Assembly (NCBI GenBank): GCA_944327245.1
Contig: CALVHD010000004.1
Coordinates: 40,637 to 104,636 of the forward strand
Source of the DNA: Candidatus Gastranaerophilales bacterium
GTDB lineage: Bacteria > Cyanobacteriota > Vampirovibrionia > Gastranaerophilales > Gastranaerophilaceae
Length of the DNA stretch: 64,000 nucleotides
Direction: 5' to 3'
The notes below the pieces were generated by a model, which had not been told where the DNA came from, searched no databases, and was given only the letters and a program-made list of their open reading frames with translations. This document shows positions 50,650 through 60,254 of the stretch, piece by piece. The first letter of the stretch is position 1. Each line of letters begins with the position of its first letter. The position numbers and the translations under genes were made by a program.

Positions 50650-52887
50650 TTATATCAGTGATATAATCTTGGTTTTTAAATTGTAGCAAATTTTTTTTCC
50701 GTTGTTTATTCCGTATATGAATTCTTGATTTTCTGTTTTATCTAATTTTATGTTTATATCTTTTTTGTTTTGCCCGTCTATTATAACGTAATTTTCTTGA
50801 AATTCGTCTATATATTTAAAGCCGTTTTTTTCATCTCCGAAAGACAGTGCAAATTCAACCTCTGTTTTAAACAGACATTGCCCGTCTGGCGTTTTTAAAT
50901 CGGGCCCTGCGGGAATTGCTCTTGTTTTGTTTTTTGGGTTTGAAATAGTTGAAAATGCTCTTAAGAGGCAAATTTTAAGTTTATTTTGATAAACTTCATA
51001 TTCGTTTAATCCTTTGGTTAAAATTAAAGCGTTATTAGCGCTAACAAAGTTTTGCATAGGATATGTATTGGTTTTTAGTTCACAAGGATAAATTGCAGGC
51101 ATGTGGTCTTTTATATTGTAGTTGTAGTCAATTTTTCTTTTAATTGTTCCAATGGCATCATCATTTATTGTGTATTCAATATTTTTATTTAAATTAAGAA
51201 CTAATTGAAGTTTGTGATTTTTCGTTTTATTGTTAATTTCAGTTCTAAATTTGATAAATTTGCAATGATTGTTTAAAATTGCATGCAGTCTAATATTTTT
51301 AAAATTAATTAAAAGAGCTGATTCAATATCTTTGTCGTATAAGACGGTACTGCTTTGGAATTCAAGATTTTTTGTTTTGCCTTTTGGACTAAAATTATAG
51401 CTGTCGCCATCATCATTAATGTCTGTAAGATTGATTGTGTAATTATTTAAGTTTTTTTTGTTTATAATCGATATTTTTTTGTTTTTAATTTCAAGCTTTA
51501 TAAAATCGTTTTCAATAGATGAGTTTGTTAGCTTTGTTTTTTTTATAGGTTTTTTGATTTTTACGGTGGTGTATTCAAATTTATTGTTGGCGGAAATTTC
51601 AATAAGTTGTGTATAAATTTTTGTGATATCTTCGGTTACGGGAATTTTATAGATATCATAAAGCAATTCATCACTAAAACCTTCTTTAATTTCAATAAGC
51701 TGAGCATTTTTTAAAAGGTATGGTGCACTGAATTTAACGGTTTTTATGTTGTTATTGTTTGATAAATTTAAAATACCGATTTTATTTTTGCTTTGTGAAT
51801 TAATTTTATATGCTTTTTTAAAATCACCAATGAGTCTTTTTAAAACCGCATTTAACATAAGAAGACATTTTTGTTGTCTAAAATCAATGGTTTTATGGAC
51901 TTCATCAATGGAACAACCATAGATGCCGTCATGGGCGTGGTTCAATAAAAGTGTTTTATATATTTCTTCAATGTAGCTTTTATATTTTGAACCAAAATAA
52001 AAATCAAAAGGCTCAACTATTCTTGATAGCATATTTTGAATTTTATTGTTTTTTGTTTTTTGATAAATTCTTGAGCTATATACGCCTTGAAGAATGTATG
52101 TGTCTGAATTATCCAGAAATTCTTTTTCTTTCGTGATGTTTATAAACTTTGCATTTTGAAAATATTCAAAAGGACTGGATAAGATTATTTCGTAGTTTTT
52201 TAATTTTGAATTTATTTTTTCTATTTTTTCTTCGGCATTTTTTAACATTCCAAGATGATCTGCGCCAATAGGCAAAAGTAGTATGTCATCAGAGTATTTT
52301 GCAATTTTATCAAGATATTTTTTAAGATTTTCTATGTTGTTATCTTGATGAAGAAAATCATTGAAATATCCTTGGACAAGCCAAGTTGTTTTAATTGAGT
52401 TTTTTATAAAATTGCAGTTGTTTTTTATTTTTTTAGGATTAACTCCTCGCCAAATTAGGGCTTTGTCTATGTTTTTTAATTTTAATGCTTCAAAAATAGA
52501 ATTAGATATGCCAAAAATATCTGACATATAGCCGATAAAGTTTTTTTGATTAAATTCTTTTGAAATTTTTAAACCCAAATCAATGTTTTTAAGCATTGAA
52601 CAAAAATTAATTAAATAGCTGTCTGCACTTATAAAAAAAGGACCTATTGCTAATTTTTGATTTTTTATTAAATATAAAACTTCTTGATATTTTTCCGGTC
52701 TAAATTTTAAATAATCTAATAATGCGGCAGTTTGTCCGTCAAAATAAAAAAACGGAGCATTATTTTTCTTTAATTCATCTAAAATAATGTCAAAAACTTC
52801 TAAAAGTCTAAGTGTAAAATCTTCTTTATCTCTATACCATTCTATATCCCAATGGGTGTGCAAATAAGCATAAACTTTCTTTTTCAT
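50650..52887 (-). CDS. Alpha-mannosidase-like glycoside hydrolase, family 38
   Basis: 745 aa. The N-terminal GH38 domain starts YLHTHWDIEWYR with zinc ligands H12 and D14. GYMSDIFGISNSIFEAL carries the candidate nucleophile D123 (relatives read PD-FG or DPFG). LLLNHAHDGIYGCSIDEVH supplies the third-helix His/Asp. The C-terminal half is beta-sandwich-like. No signal peptide, so it should act on mannosyl or mannosylglycerate-type oligosaccharides in the cytoplasm. MngB-like members process imported 2-O-mannosylglycerate phosphate; the actual substrate is not clear. Confidence 0.88.
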   Translation of the reverse strand: MKKKVYAYLHTHWDIEWYRDKEDFTLRLLEVFDIILDELKKNNAPFFYFDGQTAALLDYLKFRPEKYQEVLYLIKNQKLAIGPFFISADSYLINFCSMLKNIDLGLKISKEFNQKNFIGYMSDIFGISNSIFEALKLKNIDKALIWRGVNPKKIKNNCNFIKNSIKTTWLVQGYFNDFLHQDNNIENLKKYLDKIAKYSDDILLLPIGADHLGMLKNAEEKIEKINSKLKNYEIILSSPFEYFQNAKFINITKEKEFLDNSDTYILQGVYSSRIYQKTKNNKIQNMLSRIVEPFDFYFGSKYKSYIEEIYKTLLLNHAHDGIYGCSIDEVHKTIDFRQQKCLLMLNAVLKRLIGDFKKAYKINSQSKNKIGILNLSNNNNIKTVKFSAPYLLKNAQLIEIKEGFSDELLYDIYKIPVTEDITKIYTQLIEISANNKFEYTTVKIKKPIKKTKLTNSSIENDFIKLEIKNKKISIINKKNLNNYTINLTDINDDGDSYNFSPKGKTKNLEFQSSTVLYDKDIESALLINFKNIRLHAILNNHCKFIKFRTEINNKTKNHKLQLVLNLNKNIEYTINDDAIGTIKRKIDYNYNIKDHMPAIYPCELKTNTYPMQNFVSANNALILTKGLNEYEVYQNKLKICLLRAFSTISNPKNKTRAIPAGPDLKTPDGQCLFKTEVEFALSFGDEKNGFKYIDEFQENYVIIDGQNKKDINIKLDKTENQEFIYGINNGKKICYNLKTKIISLI

Positions 52888-53095
52888 AAAATTATTTTAA
52901 AACTTTTTTTGAATTCAAAAATACTGTATTTGACCCAATAACACTTCATAATCTCATCTATCTAAATGCTATTTTTTATTTTACATATTATGGATGAGTT
53001 TTAATTTTTTAAATGTTGTATTATAAAAAAACAAATGTAGAATAGATATCTACAGAGTTTAGGTTATCCCCATAGAAAAGAATTTCGAGAGAATA

Positions 53096-53347
53096 ATGAG
53101 AAACGACACCCAAAAATCTTTAGAAACTGAGATTATTAATTGCAAGAAAAGATTAAAAGAGCTTGCTCCCGATATTGATTTTGATGAAGAAAAATCAATT
53201 GAGTATAATAAAATAATTGTCAGAAAAGCAATTTTAGTTGACAGATATAAAAAACTTTGTTACAGACCTTCATTAAAACAAAGATTGAAAGAAGCTTTAA
53301 CTTTCAAAAAGAAAGAAAAATTAATTTGTGATTATTTTTTAACTTAG
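53096..53347 (+). CDS. Small charged helical protein of unknown function
   Basis: 83 aa. Mostly Lys/Glu/Asp helices (SLETEIINCKKRLKELAPDI; RKAILVDRYKKLCYRPSLKQ), two Cys, basic C-terminus. A GAGAGAATA ribosome binding site precedes the ATG. No known domain. The 208-nt gap upstream (52888-53095) is AT-rich and holds no other gene. Its stop lies 3 nt from the convergent PEBP gene stop. Confidence 0.55.
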   Translation: MRNDTQKSLETEIINCKKRLKELAPDIDFDEEKSIEYNKIIVRKAILVDRYKKLCYRPSLKQRLKEALTFKKKEKLICDYFLT

Positions 53348-53350
53348 GAA

Positions 53351-53905
53351 TTACTTTCTTTCAAAAAGTCCACAAATTGTTGATTTTGCAATAGAATGCG
53401 CAATTACTGTTGACTCAACTTCTTTTGGACTTGTGGTTTCTTTTATATCTAATTTTTCAACATTGAGCGCATATATTGTGAAATTATAATGATGCACCCC
53501 ATGACCTTGCGGCGGGCAAGCTCCGCCATAGCCTGTTGTTTTAAAGTCTGTAATTGTTTCTGTCGCACCTTTTATTTTTTCACCTTGTGATATAGATGTG
53601 ATATCTTTTGGAATATTGATTACAAGCCAATGGTACCAACCGTTTTCTTTTGGTGCATCAGGGTCATGGCAAATTATTGCGTAACTTTTTGTGTTTTTAG
53701 GGGGATTCATCCATGCCAATTGAGGCGATACATTGCCTCCATTGCAGCCATAGCCCTTATATACCTGTGCATTTGGTAACTGTTCATTATTTTTAATTTC
53801 AGTACTTGTTAATTTAAAAACATTCTCTTCAACTTTATCTAATGCACTGGACATTATTACTCCTCCTAAATATAAACAAAATATCAGTAATATTATCTTT
53901 TTCAT
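53351..53905 (-). CDS. Exported PEBP-family protein (YbhB/YbcL, Raf kinase inhibitor-like)
   Basis: 184 aa. N-terminal hydrophobic segment (3-20) as signal peptide or lipid-type anchor. Core motifs of the phosphatidylethanolamine-binding protein family: CNGGNVSPQLAW, AIICHDPDAPKENGWYHWLV (near 77-96), GYGGACPPQGHGVHHYNFTIYAL and STICGLFERK at the end. Bacterial members bind anionic ligands; the role is generally unknown. Nineteen nt downstream of the UbiA gene on the same strand. Confidence 0.9.
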   Translation of the reverse strand: MKKIILLIFCLYLGGVIMSSALDKVEENVFKLTSTEIKNNEQLPNAQVYKGYGCNGGNVSPQLAWMNPPKNTKSYAIICHDPDAPKENGWYHWLVINIPKDITSISQGEKIKGATETITDFKTTGYGGACPPQGHGVHHYNFTIYALNVEKLDIKETTSPKEVESTVIAHSIAKSTICGLFERK

Positions 53906-53924
53906 ATTTTTCCTAATTTGCCGG

Positions 53925-54899
53925 TTATAACACTACTCCAATACTTGCAAAGATTGCAAAGAACAGAGAAAAATTTCTCGCCAGATAAAATCTGAACATA
54001 AAAAAGTCTGTTTTTTCTGATTTTATTTCATTCCAATTTTCAAAAAATCCCAAATACCATTTCGGTTCAAATTTTACATCTTTTATATTTATATAATCTT
54101 TTATTGATTCGAGCAACTTTGTTGCGATTGGTAAAGTTAAAAAGACATATAGCATATTGGGATTGAAATTTAGGTTGATAACTCCGACAACAATTATTAA
54201 ATATGCTGCAATAATTATATATTTGAGCATGCTTATCGCTTTTTGTTTTGTTTTGCATAGAATTGCTAAGGTATTTTTATTTTCGTTAATGTCAAATTCC
54301 CAATCCATTATGTTGTGTGTGTGCAAAAGAACAACAGTTGAGAAAAATATTGCAAAAGAAAGCAAAAGTAAATTTGAATTATATTCTCCGCATAATGCAA
54401 AATATCCGCCCATTATCATTAAAGGGCCATATATTAAACCGATTACAATTTCTGCTAAGTAATATTTTGAAGATATCGGATAAAACAGACTTAAAAGTCC
54501 GCCTAATATCATAAATATCAGAACTTGCCAGCCGGCAATAAATATAAAATAGATTCCGGATAATATACCAATAGCGAAAAGTGTGAATAAAATTATTTTG
54601 ATTTGTTTTAGAGAATAAATATTTTCTATAATGAGCCTTGCTTTTGGGGTAAATGAATTAAATCTGATTTCATTTAATTGTATGCCTTTTTTTAATTTCA
54701 TTGTTACATCAATAAAATCATCAAATAAATTTGCTCCCATATGGATAAAACAAAGTGCTGTTGTGAGAATTAAAAAGTTAATCCAGCTGAAATTTTCGCT
54801 GTAATGTGCATAAGAAAGTATGATTGCACAGGAAGCCAAAGTTGTTGGAAGCGAATAAGCTCTTGTTAATTGAAAAAAATTTTTTATCGAATTATTCAT
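53925..54899 (-). CDS. UbiA-family prenyltransferase (MenA-like)
   Basis: 324 aa from the ATG at 54899 with GGAG 8 nt upstream; an upstream frame to 54959 is less likely. An integral membrane protein of about nine TM helices. First Asp-rich motif NLFDDFID (near 57-64) and second DWEFDINENKNTLA bind the prenyl diphosphate through Mg2+. Such enzymes attach a polyprenyl chain to an aromatic ring, as in menaquinone synthesis; MenA is the likely relative, but chlorophyll- or heme-type homologues share the fold. Confidence 0.87.
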   Translation of the reverse strand: MNNSIKNFFQLTRAYSLPTTLASCAIILSYAHYSENFSWINFLILTTALCFIHMGANLFDDFIDVTMKLKKGIQLNEIRFNSFTPKARLIIENIYSLKQIKIILFTLFAIGILSGIYFIFIAGWQVLIFMILGGLLSLFYPISSKYYLAEIVIGLIYGPLMIMGGYFALCGEYNSNLLLLSFAIFFSTVVLLHTHNIMDWEFDINENKNTLAILCKTKQKAISMLKYIIIAAYLIIVVGVINLNFNPNMLYVFLTLPIATKLLESIKDYINIKDVKFEPKWYLGFFENWNEIKSEKTDFFMFRFYLARNFSLFFAIFASIGVVL

Positions 54900-55225
54900 T
54901 TTATACTCCGCATTTTTTATATAAATTATAAATAAAATACTATTTTTTTCTATTCCCACCTTGATTAAGATAACTTATGTAAAGTTATTTTTTTAAATAT
55001 ACGTTTTTTATACATTTATTTTTTTTATTAAAAAATATCCTTTAAATTTGCACTATGATTGAAATTCAATGATATTTTAATGATTTAATGTTTTTAATCT
55101 TTAAAAAGATTATTTTAATATTTTGCTAAATTTTGGCTTTTTTTCGCTATTTTTTACCCTTTTTTGCTTGCAAACCAAAATTCAACATGTATGATTGAAT
55201 ATGCAAAAGATATAAAAGGAATGCT
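54900..55225. promoter_or_regulatory. 326-nt gene-free region upstream of infA with the ribosomal operon promoter
   Basis: Very AT-rich. It contains TTGCAA (55168-55173), a 16-nt spacer and TATGAT (55190-55195) as the best plus-strand promoter, 30 nt before the infA ATG. An AAGGAATG ribosome binding site follows. The rest shows poly-T stretches on the plus strand (55010-55050, 55138-55165) but no hairpin or ORF that can be supported. Confidence 0.5.
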
Positions 55226-55441
55226 ATGTCAAAAGACGTAATTGAACTAGAAGGCGTAATCTTGGAATCTTTGCCAAATGCGATGTTTAGAGTTGAACTC
55301 GAAAATAAACACGAAATTTTGGCGCATATTTCAGGGAAAATCAGAAAAAATTTTATAAGAATACTGCCCGGTGATAAGGTAAAAGTTGAAATGACACCCT
55401 ATGACCTAAGCAGAGGAAGAATTACATACAGATTAAAGTAA
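55226..55441 (+). CDS. infA: Translation initiation factor IF-1
   Basis: 71 aa, standard length. Single S1-type OB fold: [20 protein letters not shown], then [20 protein letters not shown] and the end [13 protein letters not shown], all family hallmarks. It binds the A site of the 30S subunit during initiation. First gene of the ribosomal/transcription operon; rpmJ follows after 15 nt. Confidence 0.97.
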   Translation: MSKDVIELEGVILESLPNAMFRVELENKHEILAHISGKIRKNFIRILPGDKVKVEMTPYDLSRGRITYRLK

Positions 55442-55456
55442 ATAAAGGATAAAAAA

Positions 55457-55570
55457 ATGAAAGTAAGAGCATCAGTTAAAAAAATATGCAAAGACTGTCA
55501 AATTATTAAAAGACGCGGCAGAGTAACGGTTGTTTGTAAACATCCAAAGCATAAACAAAGACAAGGTTAA
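55457..55570 (+). CDS. rpmJ: 50S ribosomal protein L36
   Basis: 37 aa ([20 protein letters not shown].. ending KHKQRQG), standard for the C+ form. Zinc-binding set C11, C14, C27 and H32 by position (CKDC, CKHPKH) is intact. AAAGGAT ribosome binding site upstream, and rpsM starts 17 nt after the stop. Too short for routine ORF calling but unambiguous. Confidence 0.97.
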   Translation: MKVRASVKKICKDCQIIKRRGRVTVVCKHPKHKQRQG

Positions 55571-55587
55571 TAAATAGGAGAAAATAA

Positions 55588-55956
55588 ATGGCAAGACTGG
55601 TTGGGGTTGATTTACCCCGTAATAAAAGAATGGTTATAGCACTAACCTATATCTACGGAATCGGACCTACAAGAAGTGCCAAAATCTTGGCTGCTTGTAA
55701 CATTTCTCAAGACTTGAGAACAGACGATTTAACCGAAGAAGATATTAAAAAATTAAGAAATGAAATTGCTCACTATACTATAGAAGGTGATTTAAAAAGA
55801 GAAGAATCTCTTCATATCAAACGTTTAAGCGAAATCAATTCTTATCGCGGCATTCGTCACAGAAGAAAATTGCCTGTACGTGGTCAAAGAACAAAAACAA
55901 ATGCAAGAACACGCAGAGGCAAAAAAACCGGACCAATAGCAGGTAAGAAAAAATAG
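55588..55956 (+). CDS. rpsM: 30S ribosomal protein S13
   Basis: 122 aa. Head protein of the small subunit. Family sequence throughout: [33 protein letters not shown], and the basic tail [25 protein letters not shown], which contacts tRNA. 17 nt after rpmJ. Confidence 0.97.
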   Translation: MARLVGVDLPRNKRMVIALTYIYGIGPTRSAKILAACNISQDLRTDDLTEEDIKKLRNEIAHYTIEGDLKREESLHIKRLSEINSYRGIRHRRKLPVRGQRTKTNARTRRGKKTGPIAGKKK

Positions 55957-55981
55957 ATAAAAATTAAAAGGAAATTAAATA

Positions 55982-56368
55982 ATGGCTAAACCACAAAAAA
56001 CTAAAAAGAAAGAAAGAAAAAATATATTGCAAGGTGTAGTACATATTCAATCCACCTTCAATAATACAATAGTTACTTCAACAGATACTCAAGGCAATGC
56101 TGTTGCTTGGGCTTCTGCCGGCGGTTGCGGTTTCAAAGGAGCAAGAAAAGGTACACCTTTTGCTGCTCAAAGCGCTGCTGAAATCGTTGCTAAAAAATCA
56201 ATTGATCAAGGCATGAAAAAAGTTGAAGTATATGTAAAAGGCCCTGGTTCAGGAAGAGAAACTGCAATCAGAGCAATTCAAGGTGCTGGTCTTGAAATTA
56301 CGTTAATTAAAGACGTAACTCCAATTCCTCACAACGGATGTCGTCCACCAAAGAAACGCAGAGTTTAA
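55982..56368 (+). CDS. rpsK: 30S ribosomal protein S11
   Basis: 128 aa. Platform protein of the small subunit. [41 protein letters not shown] and the C-terminal [18 protein letters not shown] are canonical. 25 nt after rpsM with AAGGAAAT as ribosome binding site. Confidence 0.97.
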   Translation: MAKPQKTKKKERKNILQGVVHIQSTFNNTIVTSTDTQGNAVAWASAGGCGFKGARKGTPFAAQSAAEIVAKKSIDQGMKKVEVYVKGPGSGRETAIRAIQGAGLEITLIKDVTPIPHNGCRPPKKRRV

Positions 56369-56414
56369 TTTGCGATTATAGAAATAAAGTAATAAGTAAC
56401 TAATAGGAGCTAAA

Positions 56415-57017
56415 ATGGCTAGATATACAGGACCTACAAATAAATTATTCAGAAACTATGGTGTTAAAGATTTATCTAATCGTAAATTAACAACATCAAT
56501 GAGACAGCATGCGTCTGGTCAACATGGTGCTGCAAGAAAGAAAAGTTCTGATTATGCGTTGCAATTAAAAGCAAAACAAACAATCAGAATGACATATTTG
56601 GTTAGCGAAAAACAATTTGCTAAATATTATGAAATTGCTTCAAGAAAAACAGGCGTAACAGGTACAATCATGTTACAAACTCTTGAATCAAGATTAGACA
56701 ATGTTCTATATAGAGCTGGTTTTGCAATTACAAGAAGACAAGCAAGACAAATTGTTAATCACGCACACGTTCTTGTTAACGGTAAAAAAGTAGATATTCC
56801 TTCTTATTTATTGAAAGCAGGCGACGTTGTTACAGTTAGAGAAAACTCTAAACAGTTCGTTAAAAATGTAATGGAACAAATTGACTTAGCACTAAGCTAT
56901 GCTTGGTTAACAGTTGATAGAAACGAATTATCTATTACATTTGATAGAATTCCTCAAAGAGAAGAATTAGATCCTGACTTTAAAGAACAACTCGTTATTG
57001 AATATTACTCTAAATAA
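56415..57017 (+). CDS. rpsD: 30S ribosomal protein S4
   Basis: 200 aa. Primary 16S rRNA-binding protein and, in many bacteria, autogenous regulator. The RNA-binding S4 domain (LESRLDNVLYRAGFAITRRQ ... NHAHVLVNGKKVDIPSYL) and the conserved end ELDPDFKEQLVIEYYSK are present; the N-terminal zinc Cys set is absent (Cys-free form). Located between rpsK and rpoA; many photosynthetic cyanobacteria keep rpsD elsewhere. Confidence 0.97.
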   Translation: MARYTGPTNKLFRNYGVKDLSNRKLTTSMRQHASGQHGAARKKSSDYALQLKAKQTIRMTYLVSEKQFAKYYEIASRKTGVTGTIMLQTLESRLDNVLYRAGFAITRRQARQIVNHAHVLVNGKKVDIPSYLLKAGDVVTVRENSKQFVKNVMEQIDLALSYAWLTVDRNELSITFDRIPQREELDPDFKEQLVIEYYSK

Positions 57018-57035
57018 TAGGGAGAGAATAAAATT

Positions 57036-58013
57036 ATGGAACTTAAAATTAAAAACATTAATACAACAACTTCTTCAGACGGTTCGCAATATGGTAAATT
57101 TGTCATTGAACCGCTTGAAAGAGGATATGGTGCTACAATTGGTAATGCTTTAAGAAGAGTTTTATTATCAAGTCTTGAAGGTGCCGCTGTTACATCTGTT
57201 AGAATTGAAGGTATTACTCACGAATATACTTCAATTCCGGGGGTTGTTGAAGATGTTATTGATATAATGTTGAATTTAAAATCAGTTGTTGTAAAAACAG
57301 AAACTTCTGAACCGCAACACCTAAGATTAGATGCAACAAAACCGGGACCTGTCCTTGCAGGTGATATAGAATTACCGGCAGGTGTTAAAATCGTTAACCC
57401 TGATTGTGTAATTTGTACTTTATCTCAAGGAGGTTCAATCCACGCCGATATCACTGTTGAAGTTGGTAAAGGCTATGTTACAACTGATGTTTTAAAAGAA
57501 CATAAAAACGGACTTCCTATCGATTTATTGCCAATCGATGCGGTATTTATGCCGATTAAAAGAGTTAGCTATAATATCGAACCTGCTCGTGTAGGTGAAT
57601 CTTTAGATTTTGATAAATTAACTCTTGAAATTTGGTCAAACGGTTCAGTTGAAGTTGGTGCAGCTTTATCAAAAGCATCTAACTTATTAATTGAGCATTT
57701 TAGCCAAATTGCAGGTATTTCCGGAACTCCTGTTCAAGTAAAACCTGAAGTTGTTGAAACAGTTCAAGAAGTTGAAGAAACAGCTCCTTCTTTATCTATT
57801 GAAGATTTGGAACTGTCAGTAAGAGCATATAATTGCTTAAAGAGAGCTTCAATTAATTCAATGAGTGAATTATTGAAAAAATCTGAACATGACTTGTTGA
57901 ACATTAAAAACTTTGGTAAAAAATCATCAGACGAAGTTATTGAAAAACTTCATCAAATGGGTCTTGATCTTCAACCAAACCCTGAAGATGCTGATGATAT
58001 GGAATTAATATAA
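57036..58013 (+). CDS. rpoA: RNA polymerase alpha subunit
   Basis: 325 aa. The N-terminal domain (1-230) has GYGATIGNALRRVLLSSLEGAAV, the dimerisation and assembly surface. An acidic linker (VETVQEVEETAPSLSIEDLE) is followed by the C-terminal domain (about 262-320) with LELSVRAYNCLKRASINSMS and the HhH-type IKNFGKKSSDEVIEKL, used for activators and UP elements. 18 nt after rpsD. Confidence 0.97.
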   Translation: MELKIKNINTTTSSDGSQYGKFVIEPLERGYGATIGNALRRVLLSSLEGAAVTSVRIEGITHEYTSIPGVVEDVIDIMLNLKSVVVKTETSEPQHLRLDATKPGPVLAGDIELPAGVKIVNPDCVICTLSQGGSIHADITVEVGKGYVTTDVLKEHKNGLPIDLLPIDAVFMPIKRVSYNIEPARVGESLDFDKLTLEIWSNGSVEVGAALSKASNLLIEHFSQIAGISGTPVQVKPEVVETVQEVEETAPSLSIEDLELSVRAYNCLKRASINSMSELLKKSEHDLLNIKNFGKKSSDEVIEKLHQMGLDLQPNPEDADDMELI

Positions 58014-58032
58014 TTAAGTAAGGGAAATAAAA

Positions 58033-58461
58033 ATGAGACACGGTCGTAAAATTCATAAACTTTCAAAAGCAGCTGACCAAAGAAAAGCGTTATTGCGTAC
58101 ATTGGCTTCTCAACTGTTTTTAAAAGGAGAAATTACAACTACAATGGCAAGAGCAAAAGCTCTTAAACCGTTTGCCGAATCAATAATTACTTTTGCAAAA
58201 AAAGGTGATTTAGCGGCAAGACGTGAAGCCAAAAAAGATATTTATGATATCGAAACAGAAAAATTCATTGATGTTGAAACAGGTGAATTGTTTGATGTAA
58301 TGCCTGAAGGCAAAAAACTTCCCAAACAATCTGTTTTAAGACAATTGTTTTCTGTAATCGGTAAAAAATATGCAACACGTAATGGCGGTTATACAAGAAT
58401 TCTAAGATTAACACCAAGACGTGGTGATAATGCAGAAATGGCATTAATTCAGTTAGTTTAA
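58033..58461 (+). CDS. rplQ: 50S ribosomal protein L17 with internal insertion
   Basis: 142 aa, longer than the usual 115-125. N-terminal MRHGRKIHKLSKAADQRKAL and C-terminal ATRNGGYTRILRLTPRRGDN are typical. Compared with the normal sequence, about 25 residues (YDIETEKFIDVETGELFDVM and the next few) are inserted after the KKGDLAARREA region, where a short loop precedes VLRQLFSVIGKKY. The reading frame is clean. Last base overlaps the truA ATG (TAATG). Confidence 0.95.
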   Translation: MRHGRKIHKLSKAADQRKALLRTLASQLFLKGEITTTMARAKALKPFAESIITFAKKGDLAARREAKKDIYDIETEKFIDVETGELFDVMPEGKKLPKQSVLRQLFSVIGKKYATRNGGYTRILRLTPRRGDNAEMALIQLV

Positions 58462-59285
58462 TGCCAAAGATTCGCTACATTATATATTTCGAATTCCTTG
58501 GTGCTGATTTTTTCGGTAGTCAAAAACAGCCAAACAAAAGGACAGTACAAGGAGAAATTGAAAAAGCACTTAATGTATTAACTCGTACATTGACAAATGA
58601 TAAGATAAATATTTTTCTTTCAGGCAGAACAGATGCAAAAGTGAGCTCAAAGTATCAAGTTGCACATTTTGATTTAGATAAAAAAATTGAAAATATTGAT
58701 AATTTTTTATATAAAGTAAACTGTATTTTGCCTGATGATGTCAAAATTTTTGAAATAAAAGAAGCTTCGGCTTTTTTTCATGCTCAAAAAGATGCAAAGT
58801 ATAAACATTACAGATACTCAATTCAAAATGACCATGTTGCTTCGGTTTTTTTGAATCATTGTTTGTTTTATCCTTATTGCAAGCTGAATATAGATAGATT
58901 AAATCAGTCTTTATCTTATTTGGTTGGACATCATGATTTTTCAGCTTTTAAATCGAAAAGTGATAACCCTTATAACGATTGCATAATCTATTATGCAAAA
59001 GCGATTGAAAAAATTGAAGAATTTGAAAGAAAAAAGCAAAGATTTATCTTTATTGACGTTATAGGGAATAGATTTCTCTATAATATGGTGCGAACGATAG
59101 TTGGTCAATTGCTTTTAATTGAGAGAAATAATTTAGACCCAAAAGTTATGCAAGAAATTCTCAATTCAAAAGATAGGACAAAAGCAGCCAATACGGCTTC
59201 TGCTGAGGCACTTTGTCTTGAATATGTCGGCTATGATAATGTAGATGATTATATTAAAAAAATAAATTCTCAAAAAGGAAGGTAA
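58461..59285 (+). CDS. truA: tRNA pseudouridine(38-40) synthase
   Basis: 274 aa. Catalytic Asp in [18 protein letters not shown] (canonical GRTDxGVHA; here K-VSS), with [37 protein letters not shown] and the family core [10 protein letters not shown]. Modifies uridines in the anticodon stem-loop. Its place between rplQ and rplM is the cyanobacterial-type arrangement. Start overlaps the rplQ stop by 1 nt. Confidence 0.93.
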   Translation: MPKIRYIIYFEFLGADFFGSQKQPNKRTVQGEIEKALNVLTRTLTNDKINIFLSGRTDAKVSSKYQVAHFDLDKKIENIDNFLYKVNCILPDDVKIFEIKEASAFFHAQKDAKYKHYRYSIQNDHVASVFLNHCLFYPYCKLNIDRLNQSLSYLVGHHDFSAFKSKSDNPYNDCIIYYAKAIEKIEEFERKKQRFIFIDVIGNRFLYNMVRTIVGQLLLIERNNLDPKVMQEILNSKDRTKAANTASAEALCLEYVGYDNVDDYIKKINSQKGR

Positions 59286-59289
59286 AATA

Positions 59290-59730
59290 ATGAAAACATT
59301 TAGTGCAAAGCCACTGGAAGTAACTCGTAAATGGTATCTTATTGATGCTGATGGCGCTACTTTAGGTAGATTGGCCGTTGAAGTTGCTGATATTTTGAGA
59401 GGTAAAAATAAACCTCAATATACACCAAATGTTGATACAGGCGATTTTGTTATCGTGATAAATGCTGATAAAATCCAAGTATCAGGTAAAAAAGAAACTG
59501 ATAAAATGTATAGAAGCCACTCAGGTTTCCCTGGCGGTTTTAAAGAAATCAGCTTCAAAGCAATGATGGAAAAAGCTCCTGAACGCGCAATTGAAAAAGC
59601 AGTTAAAGGTATGCTTCCTCATAACACTCTTGGTGATGAACAATTCCAAAAATTAAAAGTATACGCTGGTTCAGAGCATCCTCATGCTGCTCAAAAACCT
59701 GAAGTATATACACTAAAAGGAGATAAATAA
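59290..59730 (+). CDS. rplM: 50S ribosomal protein L13
   Basis: 146 aa. [40 protein letters not shown] and YRHSG-like [16 protein letters not shown] followed by [12 protein letters not shown] are family signatures. 4 nt after truA (AAGGAAGG ribosome binding site). Overlaps rpsI by 1 nt. Confidence 0.97.
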   Translation: MKTFSAKPLEVTRKWYLIDADGATLGRLAVEVADILRGKNKPQYTPNVDTGDFVIVINADKIQVSGKKETDKMYRSHSGFPGGFKEISFKAMMEKAPERAIEKAVKGMLPHNTLGDEQFQKLKVYAGSEHPHAAQKPEVYTLKGDK

Positions 59731-60131
59731 TGGCTGATAATAAAAATGAAATTGTAAAAACCGGTAGAAGAAAATGCTCAATTGCAGTTGCTAAATTAGT
59801 GTCCGGCAAAGGCAGAGTTTTTGTTAACGGCAAAACATTAAAAGGATATTTTGGAAATAGACCATCGCTTGAAATGACTATTTATAGACCTTTGGTTTTA
59901 ACAGAAAATCAAGACAAATTTGATGTTAGAGTTAAAACTCTAGGCGGCGGTGTTTCAGCTCAAGCCGATGCAATTCAATTAGCTATTTCAAGAGCATTAG
60001 TTGAAATTAACGAAGAATATAAACCAACTTTAAAACAAGAAGGTTTATTGACTCGTGATGCTCGTATTAAAGAACGTAAAAAATACGGTAGAAAAAGAGC
60101 AAGAAAAAGATTTCAATTCTCAAAAAGATAG
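59730..60131 (+). CDS. rpsI: 30S ribosomal protein S9
   Basis: 133 aa. TGRRKCSIAVAKLVSGKGRV, RPLVLTENQDKFDVRVKTLGGG, QADAIQLAISRALVE and the invariant basic end KKYGRKRARKRFQFSKR, whose last residues reach the P-site tRNA. Starts one base before the rplM stop ends (TAATG) with AAAGGAG upstream. Last gene of the operon; two terminators follow. Confidence 0.97.
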   Translation: MADNKNEIVKTGRRKCSIAVAKLVSGKGRVFVNGKTLKGYFGNRPSLEMTIYRPLVLTENQDKFDVRVKTLGGGVSAQADAIQLAISRALVEINEEYKPTLKQEGLLTRDARIKERKKYGRKRARKRFQFSKR

Positions 60132-60146
60132 AGATTTGTTACATAC

Positions 60147-60180
60147 AAAAAACTCTCTTTTTTCAAAGAGAGTTTTTTTA
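60147..60180 (+). terminator. Rho-independent terminator of the ribosomal operon
   Basis: A 14-bp stem (60147-60160 with 60165-60178), loop TTTC, with the T-run built into and following the right arm. 15 nt after the rpsI stop. Confidence 0.85.
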
Positions 60181-60200
60181 TTTGTTAGAAATTTTTGTAA

Positions 60201-60237
60201 AAAAATAATGCCGAAATTTATATTCGGCATTATTTTT
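60201..60237. terminator. Second hairpin, terminator for alaS (bidirectional)
   Basis: A 15-bp perfect stem (60201-60215 with 60223-60237; core TGCCGAA/TTCGGCA), 7-nt loop. A-tract on the left and T-tract on the right allow use from either side; it lies 18 nt past the alaS stop. Confidence 0.85.
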
Positions 60238-60254
60238 GATTTATAAATCAGATT

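Noticed and set aside
52888..53095. Riboswitch or RNA gene in the gap upstream of the 83-aa gene
   Set aside because: AT-rich with no stable helix set or recognisable conserved core.
60055..60246. 63-codon open frame overlapping the end of rpsI
   Set aside because: Out-of-frame reading through rpsI and the two terminator hairpins.
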